Assembly: GCF_001898805.1 (NCBI RefSeq)
Contig: NZ_MKVJ01000017.1
Location: forward strand, 326,924-390,923
Direction: 5' to 3'
Origin: Leifsonia sp. 71-9
GTDB lineage: Bacteria; Actinomycetota; Actinomycetes; Actinomycetales; Microbacteriaceae
Length of the DNA stretch: 64,000 bases
Both the position numbers and the translations under genes were made by a program. Below, one piece after another: positions 42,477-50,257 of this stretch. The first letter of the stretch is position 1; each line of letters starts with the position of its first letter. The notes under the pieces are model-generated. The model was not told where the DNA came from. It searched no databases and worked only from the letters and a program-made list of their open reading frames with translations.

Positions 42477-44204
42477 TCAGCGCGAACGCGACCGCAGCCG
42501 CGTCTCCTCCAGGTCGAGCATGGACTGCGCCTCGGAGAGGATGCGCGACGGGTAGAGGCCGCGCGAGCGCTCCAGCAGCAGCCGGTCGCGCTCGGCGTCC
42601 ACCACGGCCAGCCGCAGCGTGCGGTAGAGGTGGTGCGGTCTGCTCTCGGCCGGGGTGTCGGAGAGCAGGATGCGCTCCCAGGCCGACTCCGCCTGCAGAT
42701 ACGAGGATTGGCGCACGCGCTCCACGATCTCCGGATCGATGGGGGCGGTGCTCCCGGCGACCACCTCCGGCTCGTCGAGCACCTTCAGGCCGGTCTCGCT
42801 GAGGTCGTCGAGCAGCTGGGCGAGCAGGCGGCGGTCGTCCTTCACGTCGACGCCCTGCAGCCCGAGCGCGCGGATCAGCCACGGGAGGGTGCCGCCCTGC
42901 ACGACCAGGCTGACGACCGCGACCGTGAACGCGATCAGGATCAGCTGCGGGCGGTACGGGATGTCGTGCGGCAGCGACTGGGCGGCCGCCAGGGTCACGA
43001 CGCCGCGCATCCCGGACCAGCCGAGAACGACGCCGCCCTTCCAGTCGATCGCCTCCTGCCGGAACTCCTCCAGGTCGCTCCGGTGCCGCTGGTAGCGGGT
43101 CTCGGCGCGCTGTTTGCGCACCGACTGCCAGCGGTACTTGACCGGATGGTCGCGGAAGTAGCTGATCAGCAGCCACTCCTTCAGCACCGCTTTCTCCGCG
43201 TGCTGGGCGCGTCTTCGCAAGGAGTAGATGAGCGGGACGATGAGCACGAAGCGGATGACGACGAGCGACACCATCGCGATCAGGCCGAGGAGCACGGAGT
43301 CCCACACGCTCAGGATCTCGGGGTGGTCGACGTCGGCGACAAGAGTGCGGATCTCGAGCCCGATCAGCAGGAAGACGCCGTTCTCGAGCAGGAACTGGAT
43401 GGTGCGCCAGTTGATGGTGTCGCTGATGCGCGCCTGGGCGGTGAAGTGCCGTGGCGCCGCGTGGCCGGTGTAGAGACCGGCGATGACGACGGCGAGCACG
43501 CCGGAGCCGTGGAGCGCCTCCGTCGGGGCGAACGCCGCGAACGGGACGATCACCGAGAGCGCGGTGTCGAGCACCGGGTCGTTGAGCTTGGAGCGCACCC
43601 ACACCGAGACGAAGCCGACGATCAGGCCGATGATGGCGGCGAGGGCGACCGCGGTGAGGAAGTCGGCGACGCCGGCGAGCGGCGTGCTGAGCGAGCCGAC
43701 CGCGGCCGCGAGGGCGGTGCGCAGCAGCACCAGGGCGGTCGCGTCGTTGACGAGGCCCTCGCCCTCCAGCACCGTGAGCACCCGGGGCGGGAGGCCGAGC
43801 TTGCGGCCGATGGAGGTCGCGGCCACCGCGTCCGGCGGGCTGATGATCGCGCCGAGGGCGATCGCCGCGGCCAGGTTGAGGTTCGGGAGCATCGTGTAGA
43901 GCACGAAGCCCGAGGCGAACGCCGTGATGATCACCAGCACGACCGAGAGTCCCGCGATCGGGGCGAGGTTGCGCCGGAAGTCGGTGAGCGGGACGCTGAT
44001 CGCCGCCGCGTACAGGATGGGCGGCAGCAGGCCGTCGAGGATGATCTCCGGCGGCACGTCGATCTCGGGCACCCCCGGCAGGAACGACAGCATGACGCCG
44101 ACGATCACCAGGATGATCGGCGCCGCGACGCCCAGCTTGCGCGCGAACGCAGCCACCGCGACGATGACCGCCACCGCGATCACCGCGTATACGCCGAGCT
44201 CCAT
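42477..44204 (-). CDS. Na+/H+ antiporter (CPA1 family)
   Basis: 575 residues with about 12 helices and a long C-terminal cytosolic tail. CPA1 motifs are visible: PPEIILDGLLPPILYAAAIS, ALGAIISPPDAVAATSIGRK, LEGEGLVNDATALVLL with the ion-binding Asn-Asp pair, and WSGMRGVVTLAAAQSLP. It exchanges Na+ (or K+) for protons in pH and salt homeostasis. The soluble tail (about residue 440 onwards) is helical and charged. It is followed on the same strand by no close partner; the TetR gene upstream is 28 nt away. Confidence 0.9.
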   Translation of the reverse strand: MELGVYAVIAVAVIVAVAAFARKLGVAAPIILVIVGVMLSFLPGVPEIDVPPEIILDGLLPPILYAAAISVPLTDFRRNLAPIAGLSVVLVIITAFASGFVLYTMLPNLNLAAAIALGAIISPPDAVAATSIGRKLGLPPRVLTVLEGEGLVNDATALVLLRTALAAAVGSLSTPLAGVADFLTAVALAAIIGLIVGFVSVWVRSKLNDPVLDTALSVIVPFAAFAPTEALHGSGVLAVVIAGLYTGHAAPRHFTAQARISDTINWRTIQFLLENGVFLLIGLEIRTLVADVDHPEILSVWDSVLLGLIAMVSLVVIRFVLIVPLIYSLRRRAQHAEKAVLKEWLLISYFRDHPVKYRWQSVRKQRAETRYQRHRSDLEEFRQEAIDWKGGVVLGWSGMRGVVTLAAAQSLPHDIPYRPQLILIAFTVAVVSLVVQGGTLPWLIRALGLQGVDVKDDRRLLAQLLDDLSETGLKVLDEPEVVAGSTAPIDPEIVERVRQSSYLQAESAWERILLSDTPAESRPHHLYRTLRLAVVDAERDRLLLERSRGLYPSRILSEAQSMLDLEETRLRSRSR

Positions 44205-44232
44205 AGATCCGTAGGCAGTGCGGTCCGGGGCC

Positions 44233-44802
44233 CTAGCGGGCGCGCAATCCGTCGATGGCCATGGCGATCACGCGGTCCCGCTGCTCGTCGTCGTCGAACG
44301 CGACGCCCGCGATGCCGGAGACCATGCGGATGACGTCGCCGATCGTCGCGTCCTCGCGCAGCTCGCCGGCCTCCTGGGCGCGCTCGAGCAGGGGCTCGCC
44401 GGCGTCGTAGAGGGAGGTGCGGCAGCTGAGGAGCACGGGGGAGTCCTTGTTGAGGCCCTCCAGCAGCGCCTTCTTGGTGCCGATGTAGGTGACGAAGCGG
44501 CGCAGCCACGCCTCGACGCCGACCCACGGGTCCTCGAGGTCCGCGGCGTCCTCCGCGGCGTGGACCACGGCCTCCACCTCGTCGACGTAGACCGCCTCGA
44601 CGAGCGCGTCGCGCGTGGGGAAGTTGCGGTACAGGGTGCCGATGCCGACGCCCGCGCGCCGGGCGATGTCTTCGAGGGAGGCGCTGGTGCCGTCGGAGGC
44701 GAACGCCTCGCGCGCCGCCGACAGCAGCGCGTCGAAGTTGCGGCGTGCGTCCGCCCGCTGCGGGCGCACGACGCCGACATGGGCGGTCTCTGTGCCGGTC
44801 AC
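44233..44802 (-). CDS. TetR family transcriptional regulator
   Basis: 189 residues. Helix-turn-helix at about 18-65 (RRNFDALLSAAREAFASDGT, SLEDIARRAGVGIGTLYRNF). C-terminal domain resembles the SACE_7040/TetR_C group next to MFS genes. GTG 44802 has GGAAGGA 8 nt upstream. Divergent from a DHA2-type MFS gene (44974); palindromes in the gap are likely operators. Confidence 0.88.
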   Translation of the reverse strand: MTGTETAHVGVVRPQRADARRNFDALLSAAREAFASDGTSASLEDIARRAGVGIGTLYRNFPTRDALVEAVYVDEVEAVVHAAEDAADLEDPWVGVEAWLRRFVTYIGTKKALLEGLNKDSPVLLSCRTSLYDAGEPLLERAQEAGELREDATIGDVIRMVSGIAGVAFDDDEQRDRVIAMAIDGLRAR

Positions 44803-44849
44803 AGCGGGTCCTTCCGAACGGGTCGTCGAAACAAGTATGGCAGAAAGGG

Positions 44850-44916
44850 TTGCGAAGCGGAGGATGCCTCCGGTAATGTCTTCCAGGTAACCGGAGGCTC
44901 CCTCCGAACGGAGCCT
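44850..44916 (+). promoter_or_regulatory. Promoter and palindromes of the MFS gene
   Basis: TTGCGA (44850-44855), an 18-bp spacer and TAATGT (44874-44879) form a plausible promoter. GGAGG-ATG-CCTCC (44859-44871) lies in the spacer. AGGCTCC and GGAGCCT (44895-44901, 44910-44916) form a 7-bp inverted repeat downstream. One or both may bind the divergent TetR protein. Confidence 0.5.
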
Positions 44917-44973
44917 GCCTCCAATTGTAGCCGCTCTCGCGGCAGTTCCTCGAGAAACGGAAGAAAAACCGAC

Positions 44974-46644
44974 ATGTCTCGATCTCGACCCGGCATCACG
45001 TTCGCCATCCTGGCGCTCAGCGTGGCCTCCTTCGCCCTCCTGCAGTCCCTCGTCGTCCCCGTCCTGCCCGTGATCCAGTCCGATCTCGGCACCACCACCT
45101 CCGGCGTCACCTGGACCATGACCGCCTGGCTCATCGCCGCCGCGGTCGCCACCCCGTTGCTCGGCCGCGTCGGCGACATCGTCGGCAAACGCCGCGTGTT
45201 CGTCCTCTCCCTGCTCGCGGTGGCGCTCGGCAGCGTCATCGCCGCCGTCGCGCCGTCCATCGGCGTGCTGATCGCCGGCCGCGTCGTGCAGGGCGTCGGC
45301 GGCGCCATGTTCCCGCTCGCGTTCGGCATCATCCGCGACGAGTTCCCCGCCCGCCGCCTCCCCTCGGCGATCGGCGCCATCGCGTCGGTCATCGCCATCG
45401 GCAGCGGTCTCGGCACCGTGCTCGCCGGCCCCCTGGCCGAGGTGCTCAGCTGGCGCGGGCTGTTCCTCGTGCCCGTCGCGCTCACCGTCACGGGCGCCGT
45501 CCTGACCCTGATCTTCATCCCGGAGTCGCGCGAGCGCGCCGCCGGCGGGGTCAACCCCTGGTCGGCCGTCCTGCTGTCGGGCTGGCTGATCGCGCTGCTC
45601 CTCCCGCTCAGCACGGGTGCGCAGTGGGGCTGGGCGTCTCCTCAGGTCATCGGCCTGTTCGCCGCCGCGGCCGTCCTGCTGGCCGCCTGGGTCGTCGTCG
45701 AGCTGCGCTCGCGGCATCCGCTGGTCGACATGCGGCTGATGCGCGAGCCCGGCGTCTGGTCCATGAACGCCGCGGCGATCTTCATCGGCGCCGCCATGTT
45801 CGCCGTGTTCGCGTACTTCCCCCGGTTCGTGCAGACGCCGACCGCCAGCGGGTACGGCCTCGGCGCATCGGTCGCGGAGTCCGGGATGCTCATGGTCCCG
45901 ATGCTCGTGACGATGGCCGTGACCGGCTTCGCCAGCGGACCGCTCGCCCGGTGGATCGGGTTCCGCGCGCAGATCGTCATCGCGGCCGTGCTCATGTCCG
46001 CGGCGAGCCTGTCGCTCGCGTTCCTGCACAGCTCGCTGTTCGACGTGGCCGCCGCCTCCGGCGTCTTCGGGATCGGCCTCGGCCTCATCTACGCCGCGAT
46101 CACCAGCGTCGTGGTGCAGAGCGTCCCGGCCACCCAGACCGGGGTCGCCAGCGGGATGAACGCCAACCTCCGCACCGTCGGCTCCGCCATCGGCGCTGCC
46201 GTCATGACCGCTCTCGTCACCGGCGCGACCGCCGCGAACGGCCTCCCGGCCGAGTCCGGCTACACCGAAGGCTTCACGACCGCCGGCCTGCTGGCCCTCG
46301 GCGCCGGCGCGGTCACCGTGCTCGCCGCGGTGGTCATGCGCTCGCGCATCCGTCGCTCCACGGCGGACGCCGAGCTGGCCGCGGTGGCCGGGCTCGCCCG
46401 GCTGCAGGAGCGCGAGGGTTCCGCGGTGCAGCCGGCGCAGCCCGCGCTCTCGCAGCCCGCACTCTCCCTCGCCGAGGTCGAGTCACTGGCCGTCCCCGTC
46501 ATGCTCGCCGAGCTCGCCGAGGCCGCGGAGTTCGACCGCCTCGCCGCGAAGGTCGAGGAGACCGTGGCGGCGCAGACCCCGCTCCCCGAGCCGCTCGAGC
46601 ACCCCGCCCGCTCCGCCCGAACGGAGCAACTCGAGGTCGCCTGA
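44974..46644 (+). CDS. MFS transporter (DHA2-like) with long C-terminal extension
   Basis: 556 residues, 14 predicted helices (VVPVLPVIQSDLGTTTSGVT; motif A GRVGDIVGKRRVFVLS; motif C-like GSGLGTVLAGPLAE). The last helix ends near residue 455. About 100 further residues are hydrophilic, Ala/Glu-rich and helical (AELAAVAGLARLQEREGSAV), a length unusual for this family. Exporter of unknown substrate, probably repressed by the divergent TetR protein. ATG 44974 has GGAAG about 10 nt upstream. Confidence 0.87.
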   Translation: MSRSRPGITFAILALSVASFALLQSLVVPVLPVIQSDLGTTTSGVTWTMTAWLIAAAVATPLLGRVGDIVGKRRVFVLSLLAVALGSVIAAVAPSIGVLIAGRVVQGVGGAMFPLAFGIIRDEFPARRLPSAIGAIASVIAIGSGLGTVLAGPLAEVLSWRGLFLVPVALTVTGAVLTLIFIPESRERAAGGVNPWSAVLLSGWLIALLLPLSTGAQWGWASPQVIGLFAAAAVLLAAWVVVELRSRHPLVDMRLMREPGVWSMNAAAIFIGAAMFAVFAYFPRFVQTPTASGYGLGASVAESGMLMVPMLVTMAVTGFASGPLARWIGFRAQIVIAAVLMSAASLSLAFLHSSLFDVAAASGVFGIGLGLIYAAITSVVVQSVPATQTGVASGMNANLRTVGSAIGAAVMTALVTGATAANGLPAESGYTEGFTTAGLLALGAGAVTVLAAVVMRSRIRRSTADAELAAVAGLARLQEREGSAVQPAQPALSQPALSLAEVESLAVPVMLAELAEAAEFDRLAAKVEETVAAQTPLPEPLEHPARSARTEQLEVA

Positions 46645-46684
46645 CCAGCACCGCGATCCCCGCCCCCGCCCCGTCCACCTCCGC

Positions 46685-46740
46685 GAAACGCGACAATTCG
46701 CGGGTGTCCACCCCCGGACACCCGCGACTTGTCACGTCTC
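46685..46740. repeat. Imperfect inverted repeat, palindromic family copy
   Basis: Arms 46685-46709 and 46716-46740 pair with three mismatches around a 6-nt loop. The right arm reads GGACACCCGCGACTTG then TCACGTCTCGGG. It differs little from the copy at 46959-47022, and both flank the small ORF 46781-46996. Confidence 0.8.
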
Positions 46741-46780
46741 GGGCATTGGCTGTCCACCGCAATGGTGAGACTCTGTATGT

Positions 46781-46996
46781 ATGCGCTCACTAGTCGCGTG
46801 TCTCATGCTCGCCTTCGCCGCGGTACTCCTGCTCGCCCTCACCGTGCCGGCGGAGTTCGTGGCCTGGATGTGGGCTCTCGCCGGGGCTCTCCTCCTGGCG
46901 GCGGCCACGTGCGCGGTCATCTCCTCCGCGCAGCGGAACAAGGCGCCCACATCCCTTCGCGCGAGACGTGACAAATCGCGGGTGTACCGCCGCTGA
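46781..46996 (+). CDS. Small two-helix membrane protein between repeats
   Basis: A 71-residue ORF with two hydrophobic helices (SLVACLMLAFAAVLLLALTV and VAWMWALAGALLLAAATCAV) and a basic tail. The last 12 or so codons (DKSRVYRR end) and the stop lie inside the downstream inverted repeat. No clear ribosome site precedes ATG 46781. No family is recognised. It could be a real small membrane protein or an ORF in a repeat-bounded unit. Confidence 0.5.
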   Translation: MRSLVACLMLAFAAVLLLALTVPAEFVAWMWALAGALLLAAATCAVISSAQRNKAPTSLRARRDKSRVYRR

Positions 46997-47022
46997 CACC
47001 CGCGATTTGTCACGTCTCGCGC
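46959..47022. repeat. 27-bp perfect inverted repeat, palindromic family copy
   Basis: Arms 46959-46985 and 46996-47022 are perfect reverse complements around a 10-nt loop. The right arm reads ACACCCGCGATTTGTCACG then TCTCGCGC. It contains the 3' end of the small ORF and lies 5 nt from the stop of the convergent membrane-protein gene. Confidence 0.88.
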
Positions 47023-47026
47023 GCCG

Positions 47027-47431
47027 TCATGCGCGGCGGAAGTGGAGGCGGGCGGAGGGCAGCCACATCAGCACCGCGGCCACGACGACCGCGATGCCGC
47101 TCAGCAGGCCGAGCAGGTCGCCCGCGAAGACCGTGGCCAGCAGGCCGAGCAGCACGATCGCGCCGATGATCGTCAGCACGATGCGCGACCAGTTGGCGCC
47201 GCGCAGCAGGAACAGGCCGAGGACGACGCGGAGGAGTGCGCCGATGACGGCGCCGCCGATGCTGCCGATGACGATGCCCGGCCCGGTCGGTGCGCTGACC
47301 GCGGGGTTGGCGAGCAGGGCAGGGAGGCCGACGAAGAAGGACAGCAGGCCGAGGGCGGCGCTGGCGATCCAGATCCAGAACGAGGCGACGACGACGCGGG
47401 GCACGCCCACGGTGGAGAACGGCTGGGACAC
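47027..47431 (-). CDS. Four-helix membrane protein of unknown function
   Basis: 134 residues from GTG 47431 (GAAGGA 6 nt upstream); a longer form from ATG 47479 would add 16 Pro-rich residues but has no good ribosome site. Four hydrophobic helices (VVASFWIWIASAALGLLSFF, IGSIGGAVIGALLRVVLGLF, IVLTIIGAIVLLGLLATVF, GIAVVVAAVLMWLPSA). No family assigned with confidence; it resembles small actinobacterial membrane proteins of unknown role. Confidence 0.72.
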   Translation of the reverse strand: MSQPFSTVGVPRVVVASFWIWIASAALGLLSFFVGLPALLANPAVSAPTGPGIVIGSIGGAVIGALLRVVLGLFLLRGANWSRIVLTIIGAIVLLGLLATVFAGDLLGLLSGIAVVVAAVLMWLPSARLHFRRA

Positions 47432-47551
47432 GGGAGTTCCTTCGGGTCGGGGAGGGGACGGAGGTGTGGACACGGTCATCCACGCTCACCGCTATCGGCA
47501 CGCCGGCCCGATCCGTCACGAGCGCCGGAACAGCCGTGCCGGTCGCACCGT

Positions 47552-47605
47552 CCGAACCGTCCGAACCGTCCGAACCGTCCGAACCGTCCGAACCGGCCGA
47601 ACCGT
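47552..47605. repeat. Six tandem 9-bp repeats (minisatellite)
   Basis: CCGAACCGT repeats at 47552, 47561, 47570, 47579, 47588 (last base changed to G) and 47597, with a degenerate unit before. It lies between two minus-strand genes, 28 nt downstream of the GIY-YIG gene's stop. The frame is open on both strands because the unit is 9 bp. Confidence 0.92.
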
Positions 47606-47633
47606 CCTCTGATCCCGCGCTCGGAATCCGCTC

Positions 47634-48185
47634 TCAGCCCTGTGCCGCCCGCTCGCTGCGCCACCGCGCGAGCAGGTCCCACGGGTCGCCCGCCGACGCG
47701 CGCAGACCGGCGACGTGCCGCAGCAGCCGGGCGTCCGTCTCGAACCATTCGGTGCCCGGGATGCGCAGGGCGGCGAACTCCGCGTGCCGCCGCTGCTCGC
47801 GCCTGCGGTCGCCGCGCTCGAACGCGAGCAGCTCGTCGTGGGGGAGGGAGGCGAAGCGCTGTGCCGGGTTCGCCGTCGTGCCGATCTTGATGCGGTCGCG
47901 GTAGCGCAGGTAGTAGACGACGTCGACCCGGGAGGCTGCCGCACCCTCCGGAGGCAGCTCGCCCGCGCGCCACTCGCAGACGGCGCAGAGCCACCCGGAC
48001 GGATACCGCACGCCGAGCCGCGACCCGCAGAACGCGCACGGCGACGGCAGCAGATCGGTCACGCCGAACTCGCCCGCTGCCCAGTCGTGCGCCTCCAGCA
48101 GGTGCGCCAGACACAGGGGGAGCGGCGCACCGGGATGCGCCGGAGCCGCGCATACCGCGCAGACGCCCGGCAGGGTCGTGGTCAT
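47634..48185 (-). CDS. GIY-YIG-like nuclease domain protein with zinc-binding N-terminus
   Basis: 183 residues. The N-terminal half has four CxxC-type pairs (CAVCAAP, PCAFCGS, LCAVCEW) suggesting zinc knuckles. The C-terminal half (about 88-165) matches the GIY-YIG/T5orf172 nuclease pattern (DVVYYLRYRDRIKIGTTANP, then QRFASLPHDELLAFERGD, RRHAEFA and GTEWFE). A DNA-nicking or repair function is plausible. Such single-domain proteins also occur with mobile elements and phages, but no such genes are nearby. ATG 48185 is the natural start. Confidence 0.78.
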   Translation of the reverse strand: MTTTLPGVCAVCAAPAHPGAPLPLCLAHLLEAHDWAAGEFGVTDLLPSPCAFCGSRLGVRYPSGWLCAVCEWRAGELPPEGAAASRVDVVYYLRYRDRIKIGTTANPAQRFASLPHDELLAFERGDRRREQRRHAEFAALRIPGTEWFETDARLLRHVAGLRASAGDPWDLLARWRSERAAQG

Positions 48186-48216
48186 GCGGGGACGCTACCG
48201 CGGCCTCCCGACAGTC

Positions 48217-48741
48217 TCACTCCGTGTCCGTGCGCGAGTACGACGATCCGGACACGGTGCGCCCTACCAAGCCGCTGTCGACGAGGTGCCGTCGTAGCGC
48301 CGCCGTGTCGTCCCCGAATCGTTGGAGCCGCTCGCCCAGCTCGGCCTCGTCGACGACCTCGCCCGGTGCGAGCACCGTCCCGGCGACGTGGCGGAGCAGT
48401 TCGGCCCGGTCCGCCGCGGAGGACGGGTACCGGTCGATCCGTCCCTCCGCGTCGAGGAAGCGGTCGACTCCGGTGCGCGGCGGACGGGCCGGCGCATCGC
48501 GGAGGGCGCGGGTGAACCGTTCGGCCGCGACGGAGGCGGCACCATCCTGGATCGTGATGAGTCCGGCCCGCGTCGCGGCGTCCAGCGCCCGCCGGCGACG
48601 CGACGGGCTGAGACCCGCACCGATCTCGTCGAGCGGCCGCCCCAGCTCCACCTGCGCGAACACCCGACGCGTGTCGGCGTTGGCGAGGGCGGCGACCAGG
48701 GGGCGCCAGTCGGCCGGCTCCGAGCGATCGGGGGAGGACAT
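48217..48741 (-). CDS. DUF2087 domain protein with N-terminal winged helix
   Basis: 174 residues. The first 85 form a helix-turn-helix-like region (WRPLVAALANADTRRVFAQV, LSPSRRRRALDAATRAGLIT). The C-terminal DUF2087 domain (about 92-170) has FLDAEGRIDRYPSSAADRAE and LRRHLVDSGLVGRTVSGSSY. DUF2087 proteins are probable transcription factors. ATG 48741 lies 6 nt after TACGCT (48748-48753 on this strand), so leaderless expression is likely. It lies 31 nt before the GIY-YIG gene and may share its transcript. Confidence 0.8.
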   Translation of the reverse strand: MSSPDRSEPADWRPLVAALANADTRRVFAQVELGRPLDEIGAGLSPSRRRRALDAATRAGLITIQDGAASVAAERFTRALRDAPARPPRTGVDRFLDAEGRIDRYPSSAADRAELLRHVAGTVLAPGEVVDEAELGERLQRFGDDTAALRRHLVDSGLVGRTVSGSSYSRTDTE

Positions 48742-48747
48742 ACGTCG

Positions 48748-48753
48748 AGCGTA
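48748..48753 (-). promoter_or_regulatory. -10-like TACGCT, leaderless DUF2087 start
   Basis: The complement of 48748-48753 is TACGCT, ending 6 nt before ATG 48741; no ribosome site is present. Confidence 0.5.
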
Positions 48754-48856
48754 GCGGGGCGAGATCCGCATCCATCCGGGCCGGGACGCCGCGACTACGC
48801 AACCCAGGACCGTCCTCTACCTAACAACATCCCCGGAAGCCGATCCGTCCCACCAG

Positions 48857-48884
48857 TTGACCTAGTATGCCGATGTACTAGTTC
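48857..48884 (+). promoter_or_regulatory. GntR promoter with CTAGTA-N8-TACTAG palindrome
   Basis: TTGACC (48857-48862), a 16-bp spacer and TAGTTC (48879-48884) form a plausible promoter. CTAGTA (48862-48867) and TACTAG (48876-48881) make a perfect 6-bp inverted repeat over it, suited to autoregulation by the GntR protein. Confidence 0.6.
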
Positions 48885-48927
48885 GACAAACTGTGTCGTG
48901 CGGCGAGATGAGTCCGGGAGGTCGGCG

Positions 48928-49611
48928 GTGCCGGTTCCAGTCAAGCGCAGCCCCGCCACGGGCAAGCGCGTGCTGCTGCGGGATGTGGTCCGCGACCAGC
49001 TGCGCGACGCCATCATGGACGGCACCTTCCAGGCGGGCGAAGTGCTGCACGACGCGGAACTGATGGAGTGGCTGGGTGTCTCCCGCACCCCGCTCCGCGA
49101 GGCCATCAACGACCTCGCCCGCATGGGGCTCATCGAGATGGAGCCCAACCGCTACACGCGCGTGGTGAACCCGGACCCCTCCGAGATGGTCATGGCCTTC
49201 CACACCCTGGGCGTCCTGCACGGCGGGGCCGTCGCTCTGGGGCTGCCCCGGCTCTCGCCCGCCGGCAGGCGTGAGGTCGACGAGTTGGCCGATCGATGGG
49301 CGACCGCACTGCGCGAGCGCGACATGCGGACGATCCGCGACTCATTCAACGCCATCTTCGCCCTCTGCGCCGAGGGTTCGGGCAACTCCATCTACCGGAA
49401 GCTGCTGGCCGAGGAGACGTACGGCCTGCGGTACCTCACCGTCATGGGCGTGCTCGCGCGCTTGATCGACGAGACGGGATGGGCCGAACTCGAGGATGCG
49501 GCGGCGCAGCTTCTCCGCGCGCTCGCCGCAGACGATGCCGATGCGGCCCGCGTCGCGATCGAACGCGCGCACCTCGGGTGGCTCACCGCCGCCGACGGCG
49601 ACGCGGACTAG
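48928..49611 (+). CDS. GntR family transcriptional regulator
   Basis: 227 residues. N-terminal GntR winged helix (VVRDQLRDAIMDGTFQAGEV, LMEWLGVSRTPLREAINDLA, GLIEMEPNRYTRVV), then a helical FCD-like ligand domain (LGVLHGGAVALGLPRLSPAG, RKLLAEETYGLRYL). Metal-binding His residues of classic FCD proteins are not obvious. GTG 48928 has GGGAGG 6 nt upstream; longer open frame upstream is not coding. Convergent with another GntR gene, sharing CTAG at the stops. No target operon is adjacent besides itself. Confidence 0.85.
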   Translation: MPVPVKRSPATGKRVLLRDVVRDQLRDAIMDGTFQAGEVLHDAELMEWLGVSRTPLREAINDLARMGLIEMEPNRYTRVVNPDPSEMVMAFHTLGVLHGGAVALGLPRLSPAGRREVDELADRWATALRERDMRTIRDSFNAIFALCAEGSGNSIYRKLLAEETYGLRYLTVMGVLARLIDETGWAELEDAAAQLLRALAADDADAARVAIERAHLGWLTAADGDAD

Positions 49612-50234
49612 CGGCTCAGCCTCTCGTCGACGTCCGTCACGAGCGCGGAGAAGAATCCGTCCAGGCGCAAGCGGGCGGTCCCCGGATCCGTGGCGAGCGC
49701 CGCGGCGAGACGGCGCAGCTCGGGCGATCCGCCTGCCCGCACGATGTGTTCGGGATGCGCGTGGAGGAGCCGCAGCGTGCGTGGCAGCGTGAGGTCGCTC
49801 ACCTGTTCGATCAGGAGCGATCCGGTGTCGCGCATGAGGAAGCGGACGACCGCCTCGAAGAGGGCGGCACCGCCGTCGTCCTGGCGCTCGGCGAGTTCGA
49901 CCCGGTAGTTGAGTTCGAGCGCGAGTTCGGGAGTGATCGGGCCCTGTGGGAGGCAGAGGTCGAGCGTGCTGTGCAGGATGCGGAGCGAGCGGACCGTGTC
50001 CTCGTCGACGAGGTCGGAGACGCGCGTGTACCGGTTGGGGGAGGCCTCGACGAGGCCCGCGCGGATGAGGCGTGCCAGTGCCTCCCGTACCGGCGTGCGG
50101 GATACGCCGAACCGGCTCGCGAGCTCGTCGACATCGAGCTGGGTGCCGGGGGCGATGGCGGCGTCGACGAGTTCGCCGCAGAGGAGGTCGAAGACCTCCT
50201 CGCTCAGCAGGCGCCGGTGCGGGAGGGGGTTCAC
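49608..50234 (-). CDS. GntR family transcriptional regulator
   Basis: 208 residues. GntR winged helix (SEEVFDLLCGELVDAAIAPG, LASRFGVSRTPVREALARLI, GLVEASPNRYTRVS) and a helical ligand domain (LRILHSTLDLCLPQGPITPE). GTG 50234 is chosen because GGAGGTG lies 6 nt upstream; a GTG at 50243 is the alternative. The stop overlaps that of the opposite GntR gene. Its promoter must lie within or beside the 152-bp element at 50258-50409, which is also found downstream of the second Ig-repeat gene. Confidence 0.84.
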   Translation of the reverse strand: MNPLPHRRLLSEEVFDLLCGELVDAAIAPGTQLDVDELASRFGVSRTPVREALARLIRAGLVEASPNRYTRVSDLVDEDTVRSLRILHSTLDLCLPQGPITPELALELNYRVELAERQDDGGAALFEAVVRFLMRDTGSLLIEQVSDLTLPRTLRLLHAHPEHIVRAGGSPELRRLAAALATDPGTARLRLDGFFSALVTDVDERLSR

Positions 50235-50257
50235 GGGCGACACCTCCGGTCGTCGTC

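Noticed and set aside
46781..46796. Second LacI operator (TGTATG-like sequence before the small ORF)
   Set aside because: Only a half-site resembles the perfect 14-bp operator; the second half does not match.
47543..47605. CRISPR-like array
   Set aside because: Units are 9 bp and contiguous without spacers, so it is a minisatellite.
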